A DNA stretch of 64,000 nt, from NCBI RefSeq assembly GCF_051020975.1, contig NC_135036.1, forward strand, positions 4,712,001 to 4,776,000, read 5' to 3'. Origin of the DNA: Osmia lignaria lignaria. Lineage: Eukaryota; Arthropoda; Insecta; Hymenoptera; Megachilidae. The first letter of the stretch is position 1. Each line of letters opens with the position of its first letter. Positions 23,818-35,725 of the stretch are shown here, one piece after another. Both the position numbers and the translations under genes were made by a program. The notes beneath the pieces are model-generated. The model saw nothing but the letters and a program-made list of their open reading frames with translations. It did not search any database and had not been told where the DNA came from.

Positions 23818-24206
23818 CATTGCCGTATCTAGAATTATTTTCTGGGGTAGGCCAGATCCTTCGTATATATTATGAAATATTAAAATTTAGGTATTTTGGA
23901 ATTTTGAAATTTTGGAATCTTAATACCTTACAATTTTGAATTATCGAATCCTAAAATTTTAGGATGGAGACGTGCCAGGTTTTTAGAAAATTTTAGAATT
24001 ATAAAATTTTTGAACTTTAGCATCTGAAAATTTTGGAATCCTGAAATTTGCCTGTTTTGGAATTTTGGAATTTCAGAGTTTTTGAATCTTAGCAACAGAA
24101 AATCTTGGAATTCTTAAATTTTCAAATTTTGAAATAATAAAGGGACAGTCCACATGAGGAGGGGGGAGGGTTGGCTTCCCTTGACCCTTACCTGGTTATG
24201 TCAATG
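23818..24206. mobile_element. GAATTTT-family hAT-like MITE with imperfect TSD
   Basis: Left end CATTGCCGTATCTAGAATT; right end, reverse-complemented, CATTGACATAACCAGG. The flanking 8-mers are ATGTTAAG and ATATTAAA, 6 of 8. The interior from 23875 to 24140 is a long run of degenerate TTTTGGAATTTTGGAAT motifs, longer than in the 59163 copy, so the array length varies within the family. Confidence 0.65.
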
Positions 24207-25375
24207 ATATTAAATACCAAATTTACTTAAACAGAAGAGAAATGGTTTAATTAAACCGGGACTTGAAGTCTTAAAAAAATTTATTTCTTCAATTTTTATA
24301 CAGACATATAAGTTTGGCGTTTTTATTTCTGCTGTTAATTATGAAGCAACATAAATAACATTAATGTCTTAGTATTCATCGTCAGTATTTCGAATTCTCT
24401 TTCAGGGTTTCTCTCTGAAACCTTTAAGTACGTATTTTACGCTAGAAAACTGTTGGTTCGTGAAAAATTCAGGATGACACGAACAGCGTTTAATACTGTC
24501 CAGTAATGCAGGTACTTGCGATAGACACAGTAGAGCTGAGGAGAAAAAAGTAGAAAAATGACACGGTTGCAGAGTCCAGCGTACCTAAAAGCAGACCATT
24601 TCTGTCACAAGCCCTCATCTCGAAAAAGGAACGAGTCATCTGTTTTATGTAGTCGGTGCGTAGCGTTCATGGATTTGTTCGTGAAAGTAGAGAAGCAAAA
24701 AATTCAAATGTTTTACCATAGAAAAGTTCACAAAAGCACCGTTAAATTCTTTCCAAGAAGCAAATGTTAATAGACCATAAATTAAATTGTTGAGGATTTA
24801 ATTTGTGTCCACAACGTTCTACTTTTACCTTTTTCTCTTTCCTTATGCGTTCATTAATTCCTATAATCATTGTTGATATTTTTGAAAATAGTATTAAAAA
24901 ATAATTTAAAACGTTATAATAAGTTTTTAATTGTTTGTTATGCAAAAATTGTGTTCCAATATGATGCTTTGAAAAAGAGACATTTTGATGGCCAGACAAG
25001 TTTGGATTCACAGACTTGCTTGAAATAAAAATTTTAAAATGGATCTTAATGTTTAATCAATCTTTTAATGTCAAAATTAAACGAAATGGTGGACACTCGG
25101 AGTTTGATTATCAAAAATCAACATTTTTGTATAACTTCAAATTGTACAAAAAAAATGGTATTTACATTAAAAGAAGTTTGATTTTGCTTCCTACAACAGC
25201 CAATTATTTTTAAAATAATCTCAAAAAGAAAGTTATTCTAAGAAAAATGCGTTTAAATTTTTCAATATTTACTCAGTCTGTGAATATCGGAATTCTTCAG
25301 ATTTTGTTACTAAATTTTCATGCAATAATCAAAATTAAGTTTTTCCTTAACCTTTAGTTTCTATTGAGACCTACA
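24207..25375. other. AT-rich stretch, no gene seen
   Basis: No supported gene. The segment 24540-24770 has one ORF of no recognisable family. Confidence 0.4.
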
Positions 25376-25530
25376 CATTGACATAATTAGGTAGGGGCGA
25401 GATGGGGCTTGGCCTTCCTAAAAATTTAGACTGACCTCTCTTCAAAAGTATGGACCTTCACCATTCCAAAATTACAGAATTTTAAAACTTCCAAATTTCA
25501 GATTTTCTACATTTCAAAAACTATCTTATT
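25376..25530. mobile_element. GAATTTT-family MITE, reverse orientation, truncated
   Basis: It begins CATTGACATAATTAGGTAGG and continues with the conserved GGGCTTGGCC block and a run of ATTCCAAAATTACAGAATTT motifs in reverse orientation. No opposite end is found before the next CG-rich element begins, which suggests truncation by that insertion. Confidence 0.5.
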
Positions 25531-25864
25531 TACCCTGAGTCGACCAAAACAATTGCTGACTCGATTCAAGTACCGGTTACCCGAAATTTTCGAATTCTCG
25601 AACTCGAATCTATACTTCTGAGAACTGACCCGACACTACCCGATCCGAGTCGATCCGACCCGAATTGAGCCGAGTCGAACTGATTCGAGCCGAGTCGAAT
25701 CGATTCGAGCCGATTCGAGCCGAGTCGGGCCGAATTGAGCCGAGTTAAGCCGAGTTGAGTCGAGTTGAGTCGAATTGAGTCGAATTGAGTCGAATTAAGT
25801 TGAATTAAGCCGAGCTGAGCCGATCCGACTCAACCCTATATTTTCGGATTATCGCACACTTCTA
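25531..25864. mobile_element. hAT-like element with GAGCCGAGTCGA array
   Basis: The right end, reverse-complemented, is TAGAAGTGTGCGATAATCCG, nearly identical to the right end of the 3364 element. The interior from 25615 to 25830 is an array of GAGCCGAGTCGAATCGAT-like units of about 10-11 bp that drifts to GAGTCGAATT. The left edge, TACCCTGAGTCGACC, is tentative; the flanking 8-mers ATCTTATT and ATATTTAT match at only 5 of 8. Confidence 0.6.
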
Positions 25865-27307
25865 ATATTTATCTTAAAAAAAAAAATACTCATCGAATTG
25901 AGTAACCTCCTTTTTCGAAGTCGGTTAAAAATACTTGCAATCTGTATTAAAATTATGGTATTATAAGTAAATATAATACTTACCTCAATTTCACTGTATC
26001 ATATTCAGCATGTATTTTAATAATATTTACGATACAAATGAATTGGAAATATATTTTTCATCTCTGGAAATTAACTAGTGAAACGGTATTGCAGTACTTT
26101 TGTCCACCACTGTAGATCCTGCAAAGTAACAATTTTAAAGAGCATCTGCTCCTCTAATAAACTAATGCAACCACCCTGACCTTTTTGCTTCCTACCCCTT
26201 CCGGTATCACTACCGGTCTTAATCGCGTATATAGTCGCGGCTGGTTATACGTTTGCTACTTGTGTGTGTGTGTGTTTTACTATGTATACCTGCTCATCGA
26301 AACTTGGCTGGCAAACGACTTTGCGGGTTAGCTAGAGGGTATCTCGATCTATCCAGCCGAGATATCTCTTTCCCTTTTGCATGTGTGTTCGATCGTTACC
26401 TTTACTGTTCGACGGGGAAACTTTACTAACAGCAGTACGTGAGTCTCTTCGACTGTTTGCCGAATACGACGCGTCTAAGAGACACGCTCCAGGGAATCTC
26501 GATGATTAGTTCTACCTCCTGTTTCACGTTTTCCAATGAATTTTCTTATCGATACTCCTCTGAAACGACGTTAATTCAACAAGTTCCCGGTTCACTGTGG
26601 CGAGTAATCGTTTTGCATAATTGACGACCTTGCAGTTAAAGGTGTGCAGCTCCATTTTTACCAACTTCAAGCAAATTAGAAAAGAATGCTTATAAAATTA
26701 CTGTTTTGACTTAACATTAGAAAGAGAACACTAGTTGAAAAATACAGCAGCAGTTATAGAGTTGATGAGTTTTTATTTATATTTTTGCAAAATTTGCCAG
26801 ATGTGCAACTACCCCAAATAAGTGAAGATAAATGCAGGTCGAAAATATGCATTAAATCAGCCATTATCATAATTGATTATTTAAATATGATTTCTTGAAG
26901 CTATGAATAAGTAAATAGAATCTTCGAGCAGTTTCTCTTTATGAATATAAATTCCACAGTGAACAATAAAAACTATGAAAGAGATTAAATTAGCATTTGG
27001 AGAAACTTATGTAAATGCAGAAACTATTTAATGCTGGTTTGCAACATTTAGAGCTTGAAATTTTTCATAAAACATGATCTCTGAGGAAGAACGGAAAACA
27101 ATATGAATAACGAGGTTCTAAAAGTAGATTTCTAGTGGATTAAACAATGCACATTATCGTGGACGAAATATAAAGTCAGATTGTTTAATTCTTTCATAGT
27201 TCCAATATTCAATTCAGGATTGATGATTTTATAAAATGAATTTTCTTCGTCAAAGTTCAAGAGAGGTTTGTGTTTTACTTTAGAAATATCATGTTCGTTC
27301 ATCAATA
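25865..27307. other. Unassigned interval with GC-richer island and TG repeat
   Basis: A CCTCCTTTTTCGAAGTCGGT motif at about 25906 resembles a short dispersed insect repeat that I know only in general terms. A TG dinucleotide run lies at about 26260-26275. Positions 26160-26640 are GC-richer with no recognised gene; the rest is AT-rich. Confidence 0.35.
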
Positions 27308-27427
27308 TTAACACTTTGCTGCCGAATAATGTAGTACTACGTCTTTTCAAAAGTAAAAGCTGAGAGTGAGTTGACGTAGTAGTACAGCCTGCCCTTAAGT
27401 TAATTTCTCCCGCCAGTAAAGTGTTAA
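27308..27427. mobile_element. piggyBac-like MITE, 120 bp, with internal hairpin
   Basis: It starts TTAACACTTTGCTGCCG and ends, reverse-complemented, TTAACACTTTACTGGCGG, with both TTAA sites intact. Inside, GTAGTACTACGTC and GACGTAGTAGTAC can pair, so a transcript or single strand would fold on itself. It is among the shortest elements in the window and has no coding content. Confidence 0.75.
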
Positions 27428-27584
27428 TAGTTTGCAATATATTTTGATAGATATTATATTAACATTGATGTATTTAACGAATATTAAGTTTTAAAGCTCT
27501 TGTACAGTCAAAATCAAACCAGACTTTCCCAAGAAAAGTGATGATGTCCAGGGTTCTCACCTGTTCTCTTAGTCATCCCTGAGA

Positions 27585-27800
27585 AAATGACAAAATCCCA
27601 TATATATATACGAATATGGCCCTATCACGTACGTGTAAACGTTTACGTGGGAAGATTTGAATTGATATACTAAATTTTATAATATTTATTAAAAATTGTA
27701 TTATTTTTTTCTAAATTACTATTAATACTAATATCGTCAAAATTAATATTTTGAAAAGTAAACGCGGTAGAGTATGAGAATTTCTAAATATTAGTATAAT
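27585..27800. repeat. Dispersed repeat, copy 1 (CCCATATATATA...ACGTGGGAAGATTTGAATTG)
   Basis: A CCCATATATATA run is followed by GTGTAAACGTTTACGTGGGA and GATTTGAATTGATAT, then an AT-rich segment. The same order occurs at 50525 and 63520. It is older and more diverged than those two. Class unknown. Confidence 0.55.
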
Positions 27801-28389
27801 TAATCTTTTGAACATTTAACAAGTTCAATATAAATGACCGAAGTATGCAAATAAATAATGATAATAAATGTTTTCGGATTGCCTTATTAACTATTACGAG
27901 TGCATATATGATAAGATTAAAATCCGTCTAAATTATTGTTGAATCTGTTAGGAAAGTGTAAATAGGTATAATATACCAACTACAGTACATGAAATATTAT
28001 TTCATAATGCAAAAATAATAGCGTACGCAGTTCCACTAATTGGGCAATTAAAAAAAGACAAATTACAAGAATCCTGCCGTAAAGATATTAAAAAACAGTA
28101 GAGAACGTTGCACAGCTAATTCTTTCTTCATTTTCACTTAAAATCATGAAGAAGTTTTCAGGAGTATTTTCTAAACCCTTAATTAAAAGTTCCAATAAAT
28201 ATTTCAAGAAAATAACGAGCAAAAAATGCATATTCCATTGAAAATAATAATAATAAAAATAAAACCACTAACTGAATTAAAATAATCCAAGTATGGCTAA
28301 CGTTTCTTTATTTCTTCTAGTGACATTTATTATCTTAGTAATAGATATTCAGAAACACTCTAGTGAAGATCTCAATCGCTAACACAAAA
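27801..28389. other. AT-rich stretch, no gene seen
   Basis: Plain AT-rich sequence before the large GC island at 28390. Confidence 0.5.
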
Positions 28390-29370
28390 ATTGATTTTTG
28401 CCGCATGACAAGGCACCGTGGGCCGCGTCGCGCCGTGGCGTTAATTTCTCAGATCCCTGGTCGGAATCGATGATATTTAAAGTAGCTCGAAAAAGGAGGA
28501 AGCCGCGCAAAATATGTAGAAGGGGGTCCGTTGCCGATTCTTATCGAGGAAGGATTATGCCCCCGCGTGGTCGACGCGGTGCGGTCTCGGTCCCGCAGTC
28601 GAAGAAGAAAAACGCGATACGATCTCGTTCCGGCCAGCAGGTCGCTCCACAGAGCCGTTCCTCTCTCGTAATTACAAAATTGCCTCTTTGAAAGATCCGC
28701 TCCGCGCTCCATTCTCTCTATTTTCTTTTCCATCGGCGTCGTTACCCGTCGTTTCTCGCCATCCCTCGCCCCCCCCTCCTCGCGACCACCCTTTGTTTCT
28801 TCCTTTTTCCTCGGCGTCATCGCGAAATCGGCAACGCATTATCCCATCCTCCCTCCTCGATTACCTTTCCTCCCCTTTCTTCCCTCTTTCACTCTTCATC
28901 CAACGATTCTTTCCTCTCTTTCCCCTTCGCTACTCTTTACACGAACCTTCCTTTTCCATCCCGTTTTTTCCTCGATCAACCTCCGCCTCTCCTCGTCGTT
29001 CCACCAAACAGTTCCCACTCGATCCTTCTTCGTTCGCTCGGGTTACCACGATGGGTAATTTTAACGCCCGGCCAGCCTTGCCGAACGACTTCATCCAGCG
29101 TAACAGCCGTCCACGATCTCTGTCCAGAGAGCCGATCCCGTCAATCCACCATCGTTCATCGCCGTCCACCGATTAAAGAAGGTGTCGAACGATCTCTTCG
29201 ATTTCGATCCTTGCGAACCATCGAATCTGGCCACCGTTTCGTTTTACACCCTAACCTCACGGGGCCACCATCAATGGAATAGTCGTGGACGGGATCCCCG
29301 ATGCCAATATCGCTTCGACCATGTGCGCGGTTCCGATCGAATTTCGGTTTAAACACTTTCACCTTCTGAT
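28390..29370. other. Large GC-rich island with pyrimidine-rich core
   Basis: About one kilobase of GC-rich sequence. The plus strand is almost wholly C/T from 28690 to 29000. The long frames across it (97-162 codons) start at TTG rather than ATG, are Ser/Pro/Phe-rich, and run on both strands, all consequences of composition. Such a tract could form H-DNA or act as a promoter-proximal element. It is the longest GC island in the window and a good candidate for a conserved non-coding or transcribed element. Confidence 0.3.
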
Positions 29371-29434
29371 CGATTTTCTGAACAGATTTATTATTTAACG
29401 TTATACTTCTTTTTATAACGTATTCGTGGACGGC

Positions 29435-29491
29435 TACTGCATGTGCAGTATTTTCGCTCTGTTCTGGTGGGTCACCACTGCACATGCAGTA
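29435..29491. repeat. 15-bp inverted repeat, hairpin
   Basis: TACTGCATGTGCAGT (29435-29449) and ACTGCACATGCAGTA (29477-29491) are exact reverse complements, separated by 27 bases. The arms are themselves nearly palindromic. It may be a protein-binding site pair or a small structured RNA; nothing else identifies it. Confidence 0.6.
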
Positions 29492-30559
29492 TATTATCTT
29501 TTTTTAACTTTCATAGTAAACGCGATAGAGAAACTTCTAAGTCAAATTTTCTGTCTAATCTGTGTTCATCATAGGTATAATAATTCGACACCCCCTTTGC
29601 CATGGTTGACGCATTGCGTACGGGTAATGATATACTTGTTTTAATGCTTTCTTCACTCGACGAATTAAATATAACTAGTATATCCAAATGTCGGTTTTCG
29701 AAAATTTTGCAATATTTTAATAAATTTAATAAATGGCACTGTCGTGCCATCCAAGGATTAATGAAGTCCAAGTTACTATGATTTTCAAAAAAATCAGTTA
29801 TTATGAAAAAGGAATAATATTTTAAAGTACTTAGAAATCAAAAATGAATAAATCTTCACGCCTAAATCATATAAGGATCAATAATGTTTCGAACATATTT
29901 TTTAAACATCTTGCATATAAAAAATGGCAGAACGTTAGAGACATTTTAATCTATAAAGAAAAATGAAAATTTTAATGTATTGGGGTATAAAGATTCATCT
30001 TCACCTGCCTGTGTTCATAAAATGAAAACTAAGAAAAGATAGCACGACATGGAAGTTGTTTGATACAATCTTCATGAACGAAACCTAATTACCGGATGCG
30101 TATATGAAATAATAGAAATGAAGAAAAAAATTATGAAAGCACTATAAATCTTTGTTCTTACTTACATCTCTAATTATGCAATGATATGATAGATAAGAAA
30201 AAATTAGCGAGTCCTTAATGCAGTAATTAATTGTGCACTTCTCATCTTGTATATTTTAAAAATGATGTGTTCTCTGGGAAGTTTGAAGAAAGGTAGAATT
30301 AACATAAATAATGCAATAGCTTGCAATTTAAAAAATTGATTTAAAAAGACACATTTTTGTGTATTAATCATTGACACATTCCTGGATAAAAGATTTTAAA
30401 ATCTGCATACATAATTTCTCATATTCGAGGATGTAGACAGCAGAGGTAGATTTTTCCAAAAAACGGAGAATTATCAAATGTCGATTGCATGCGTGCTTTC
30501 CTCAATAAATTTATTGAGCTGCATGTGCATTTTATACATTCCTAAAGGAAAATTACTAT
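29492..30559. other. AT-rich stretch, no gene seen
   Basis: AT-rich with no recognisable features. Confidence 0.45.
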
Positions 30560-30800
30560 ACAGGGTGTCCCAGAAAGAGTGCAAGCCCCTTTATGGGGTG
30601 GTAGCTGGGGTGATTCTAAACAGTTTCCTTTGCGAAAACGTACATAATATATAACAGAGTTGTATAACAGAGAATTACCAACTGGATAATATTCCTTCCC
30701 CTTTTGAAACAAATGCACGGTACTTTCATTAATCTTCTTCATCATCACTATGGGAGGTCTCCTTACATTCTGCTCCTTGAAAAGCAACTCATGGTCCTTA
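30560..30800. mobile_element. Possible element end starting ACAGGGTGTCCCAGAAAG
   Basis: ACAGGGTGTCCCAGAAAGAG is a recurrent type of end seen in arthropod repeats, and similar starts occur here near 62025 and 63048. The following 240 bp is GC-richer than its surroundings, but no matching far end was found. The class is not determined. Confidence 0.35.
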
Positions 30801-32480
30801 TAACTTTATTGCAAATTCGACGTTCTTTATATTTTTAGTGAGTCGAGGAAGCAATACATAGTTATGTATTGTCATGTAAAAGAAGTACATAAATATGTAC
30901 ATTTTTCTTGTTAACAAATACCATTTAAGTTTGTACGAGTGTAAAATAAATTTCATGAAATTCTTTACGGTAAATATTTACAGTGATAGTTTTTATATTG
31001 CACAGTGATATAATAATAAATTTGAATGTATAGCTGGCAAAAGAATAGCACAAACTTTTCTGGTATCAAAGAACAAAATGAAATCATCTAACGCTAAAAG
31101 CTGTTAAAATTTACAATTATTTATAGAAAAAAAATATTTGTCATACTAATTCCTGGTAATTAGTGATGCTTATTTTATCCTGACAATGTGTATCTCTGTT
31201 CAGGTTGCCTTCCACATTACAAAATGGCACTCGCCTGAACTAGATCTTGAAGTAACACAATAGTAGAACACGGATTTTAGAGAGATACATAAAAGAGATA
31301 TATGATATCTTAAGGTAATAAATAAATGGTTTAATGAAGATATAGATGTCCTGTAATTTGTGTCTGTCTTTAGAGATAAGAACGCAATACGAAACAATAG
31401 CCATTTTAAAACATTATTGTTATTAACTTAACCTAACTGAACCTAACTTAAACTACTAATGCGAATAATGTCTTGATTATGTTTATTAATAATTCATCTT
31501 GATAAAGGATCGTTTTTCATTAATACCTGTTTTCTCATTTTTCATTTTTTTCTTCTTTTCTTTCTTTTTTTTTCTTTGCTTAAGTCTATCTTCTTCATCT
31601 TCTCACCATATATTTAAAATAACTGACTTCATTAATACGTTGCCTGTAATAATCGTCTTCTACAAATTTAGTTAAATTAAATGTTTAAAAGAAAAATTTT
31701 GGGGTATTATTAATTAAAATATGAAAAAATATTATTAATTAAAATGATTCAATCATTTTAACGTTTTGGGTAATTTGTATAACTTAACATATCTATGTTC
31801 GTAACTTTCTGAGGTCCTCTTCAAGTTTTTGTTACAAAAATATGTATTCATACACGACATTAATATTTTTCCAATAGTATAATAAAACGTATTAATTATG
31901 CTGGTTAGATACAGCATTATATCAAGGAGATGTCTAAAGGGGGCTATTTCAAAAACATTAATTTAAACATATTTATCTAATTTGGCGTTACCATTATGAC
32001 TTAAAATGAATTTGGGAATTCGCGTTGCTTATCTACATATTTTATAGCATTACAATAGTATAAATTAAACTGAGATTATCGGTCTGTTCTGAAATTTATG
32101 CTGTCTCTCTGCGTGGAATAAAATTAAAATAATTCCTCAAAATGAGTATATTTAGCAAAGACAAATGTACAACCACAGAAATGAAAACATTTTCCAGTTG
32201 AGCACTTTAAGCCTAAAACCTCAATATTTTCTAAAATTTTGATATCTAATTTATAACAATGCAACATTGAAGCCCAGGCAACTAAAAATTAATAATTAAA
32301 ATTAAATTATATTTATCATTATATTTATTTACATAAAAAGAAATGAAAATCAATCACACAAAATTGCAATTGTTCATTAACTAATTACCATAAATTATAC
32401 GCTTTAATAACAATCGGCAACAGAGCATCCTGGATGATCGTCCGCAATTCGCGCTAATTGTTCATAATACCGATTTCTGG
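30801..32480. other. AT-rich stretch, no gene seen
   Basis: AT-rich throughout, with a T/C run at about 31540-31580 and a short TTAACCTAACT pentamer-like patch near 31430. No gene is recognised. Confidence 0.5.
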
Positions 32481-32499
32481 TGTACAATGATTTGCAGTG

Positions 32500-33310
32500 A
32501 ATTCCCAAGTACCAATTAACATTTATATCGCGTACGTCGATCGATCCAGGGAAACGATGAAACTCGCTCACAGATCGAGCGAATTCCTTTTCCTTGGCCG
32601 CTCGTCAAGATCGTAAACGGCGATTAAAGTTACGCTTTTAATTATCTGTTCCCCACGTGAAATCTGGAGGGGCCGATGATTACGCGGCACCCGACGGCGG
32701 ATACACTGTACACATCGGCTCAGCCAAAGAGAACGAGCGAACCAGGTAACCGGTGTCTGTTAGTCGTAAAGGCGAATCATTAACCTCGCTGCAAGCAACT
32801 CCCCCCACGGCGAACGACTCTACACCTGTTTCGAAGGTGGCTCTTCCTGCTACTACCTAGGTCACGCTCCTTGCGCTTCTTCCTTCTTCGTTTTCAACCT
32901 TCTCCCCTCTCTTTCACCCTGATCATTTTTGTTCTCTCCTGGTTCCCTTTTTCCCGCGTGTCTCTCGGATGCCCTCGTTGGAGTTCGAGGTCGTCCCACG
33001 TCCGCGATAATCCAACTAATTTCGTCGAGGTGGTTCCCAAGAAGCGAACTTCGAGAAACAGCTGGAGGAGGCAGAAAAGATGAACGAGATTCGGTTGATT
33101 CGTGACGTATCAGACCAACCAGCTAATGTCTTTTGCGGCTGATTCTTCCCTTTTTTTCTCTCTCTCCCTCTACTGTGAGAAAAAGAAGCCGAAGAATGTT
33201 ATCTGTCTCGTTGCAATGCGGTTGCTTGGATCTACGTGACCGTAGATCGTTTTTATGTTCACGCTTGCTAGTTATGTCATATCTGCTCGAAATGAATTCA
33301 GTTGCGTCAT
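32500..33310. other. GC-rich island
   Basis: GC-rich from 32500, with a plus-strand pyrimidine-rich part at 32870-32960 and a CTCTCTCCCTC run near 33165. ORFs here are short and unlike any family I know. Possible regulatory DNA. Confidence 0.3.
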
Positions 33311-33430
33311 ATCTGGATCAGTGATTATTTAGAATGCATTGGTTTTAAAGGTTTCGGGAAGTAGAATGATTTTTTGTAAAATTTTGAATTATTTTTCTGT
33401 GGAGAAAGTAAATGTTATTGCTAATACGTT

Positions 33431-33610
33431 TTAATCATCGGATGGCGGACCATGAAGAAAACCACAGATTTAATTTTGTGTTTCATATCATTTTCATTTG
33501 TTACATTTTACATTGTTAAAAGTTGTATATTTAACTTCAGGTTAATATCTTTGTGTATGTTTTGTTAAGTTGGGTTACAATTGACCCAGGCTCCACTGTT
33601 CAAGAGTTTA
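33431..33610. mobile_element. piggyBac-like MITE (CCATGGTCCGCCG family), reverse orientation
   Basis: It starts TTAATCATCGGATGGCGGAC and ends ACCCAGGCTCCACTGTTCAA followed by GAGTTTA, so the right TTAA has mutated. The interior order is the reverse of the 12076 copy, confirming family membership. Confidence 0.65.
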
Positions 33611-33879
33611 CTTTTTAACTTGTGGACCAACCATGTCTGAGTGATTCATAAATTTAAAAAAAGAATTAAGTATTAGAAAAATATGTAATACCCTGTTTAC
33701 GAAGTTTCAAACTTTAAATAGTTTCAACTAAACAAACTAAAAGTTTCAACTGTTCACACGTTGACTGTCACAGTAGAAATGGACATATATAGTCAGACAT
33801 TAAAACACTAATTATTAAATACACGACTGGTTAATTTTCAAATTCAAAATTTCAATTTGGTTTATTATATTATTATTAG

Positions 33880-34324
33880 GCCTTCTTCTGGAATAGGACA
33901 GCTAACTCAGAAATTTGGAAATTTTAGAATTTTGGAATTTTAAAACCTAAGAATTTTAGAATTCTGGAATTTGAAAATTATTAGAATCCGACATTTAAAA
34001 ATTTAGAAACCATGGAATCTTAAATTTCTGTAATTTCTGAACTCTGGAATTCCGGTAATTTAAAATTCTGGAATATTGGAATTCTAATATTTTGAAATTT
34101 TAAAGCTTCTGGAATCTTAGAGTCTTTGAATTTGAGGATTTTAGAATTCTGAAATGTAGGAATTATGAAATTTGGAAACTCTGGAATATTGAAATTCTGA
34201 CATTTTGAAATTTGGAATTTTAGAATCTTAAAATTCATGAATTAGGTTTCCCATTTTTAGGTAGGGGCCAGTCGAAATTTTGAAGAGACCTATTAACCTT
34301 AACTTCTACCTAGTCACGCCAATG
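33880..34324. mobile_element. GAATTTT-family MITE, longest internal array
   Basis: The right end, CTACCTAGTCACGCCAATG, is a clear family end. The left end is decayed; only TTCTTCTGGAATAGGACAG aligns with the 23818 copy. About 300 bp of AATTTTGGAATTTTAGAAT-type motifs fill the interior. ORFs over the array (repeating Ile, Phe, Lys, Pro) are by-products. Confidence 0.55.
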
Positions 34325-34448
34325 GTATAATGCCAATAATAAACAAGCTTCTCTTTTCCTAGTAATTAAAATACAAGTAATAAAATTAAGATAACCAAAG
34401 CAGTCGACGTGTTAAGTACTTTTAAATCATCAGTATAAAAAGAAATGG

Positions 34449-34852
34449 TTGTATTTCCGAATGGCCCCCCTAAAATTGAGAACTCAGATTCGGTATATAA
34501 TCTGAATTGACTACAAGAAATCGATTAAAGTTGGTTTCAGAGCTGGATGTCTTACCGTTTTCGAGATATCGTGGTAAGGTTAGGTTAGGTTAGGTTAGGT
34601 TCCGTGTATGCGCAGTATCGAATAGCGCATACGCAGTATTGAATAGCGCATGCGCAGTATTGAATAGCGCATGCTCAGTATCGAATAGTGCATACGTAGT
34701 CCCAAAATTGTACAAGTTTCTTACCTTGATATTTCAAAAACGGTAAGACATCCTGTTCTGGAACCAACTTTAATCGGTTTCTTGTAGTCAATTTAGGTTA
34801 CATACCCAACTTGAGTTCCCAATTTGAGGGGGGGGGGGCATTCGGAAACTTA
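34449..34852. mobile_element. Long-TIR foldback element enclosing TTAGG and 22-bp repeats
   Basis: Arms of roughly 130 bp are inverted copies: the left arm includes TTGACTACAAGAAATCGATT and GATGTCTTACCGTTTTCGAG, the right arm their near-exact reverse complements. Between them lie (GGTTA)4-5 at 34574-34600 and about four copies of a 21-23-bp unit around GCGCATACGCAGTATTGAAT (34605-34705). The right arm ends in an 11-G run. No coding sequence or sure target duplication is visible. The long arms would give a stable hairpin RNA if transcribed. Confidence 0.75.
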
Positions 34853-35029
34853 TTCTAAGAAATTAAAAAGTGAACGAAATTGTAGTCCCTAATGTATCCC
34901 AATAGTCACCGCAATAGGTTTAGAATAAAAGCAGAGCACTCTAATGAATTGCAAACGATTAGTAAGATAACAGACGATCTGTTTAAGAGCGAAAATGCAT
35001 AAACCTCTTAGTAAGCTTATTATTGGATT

Positions 35030-35510
35030 ATCGTCGCGTTCACTGTTACCATCGTGTTTGCTAACTATGCGGACGGTCGGTTCAACCGGAAGGACGAAGG
35101 AGAGGAAAGGAAGTATGTAGTCGCGTGGGCAGACTGGCATGGAACCCGATACCGCGATCGATACTTCCACTGACCAGTTAAGGCTGACGATGACGAAGGG
35201 TGGAACGACTAACGATACCGACAGAAGACAGCAACGCCGGCAACGTAACATGGCTTCTATAGTGTCGAATATCTTAGAAGGGTTCGCGCGAGTTCCTACG
35301 ACGTCGGTTCCTTCACCAGAACTTTCACGACCAGTTTTGCCCTTGGTTAACCCTGCCTGCTTACTGCTGTGGCGGGTGAACTGTGAAAGAGAAATGAAGA
35401 AAAGAAAGGAGGAGGAAAGAGCGTTTTATCCGGGCCCTGCTAGTGGGCCTGTTCTGTCAATGCTCGGATTTATGTCACTTCAGTTTTGAATTTTGCTTGC
35501 ACGTAGTGTG
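35030..35510 (+). other. GC-richer island with 116-codon ATG ORF (35139-35489), unrecognised
   Basis: The ORF begins at a true ATG in a reasonable context (GGCATGG) and encodes a hydrophilic N-terminal half with an Arg/Gln-rich stretch, then a Pro-containing segment and a KKRKEEER-type charged run. I recognise no domain and see no splice context or matching neighbour. Chance is the likeliest explanation given the local GC content. Confidence 0.15.
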
Positions 35511-35725
35511 CTAGGATAGAAATATTTGAAATATTATGGAAAGTTTTCTTATTTCGCAAAATGATAAGCGAATGATATTGATCAATATACTATACTATAT
35601 TTTTTCTTTTTTCTTAATTTGTTTCCTGAGTAAGAAAAAGCAAGTTCGTGAAATGGAGTGAATTGGTGTAGGGTAGAAGAGGGGAACAATATTAATCGGC
35701 TACGACCTACATATTGAAGTACTGC

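Noticed and set aside
25900..26117. Complete element between CCTCCTTTTTCGAAGTCGGT and a CCACTGTAGATCC end
   Set aside because: The two ends are not inverted copies of each other and no duplication flanks them, so only the motif is noted.
28688..29176. 162-codon plus-strand open frame
   Set aside because: It opens with TTG and its Ser/Pro/Phe/Leu composition follows from the pyrimidine-rich tract; the opposite strand is also open.
34574..34600. Telomere
   Set aside because: Only four to five GGTTA units, enclosed within the arms of a foldback element, so this is an interstitial pentamer run and not a chromosome end.
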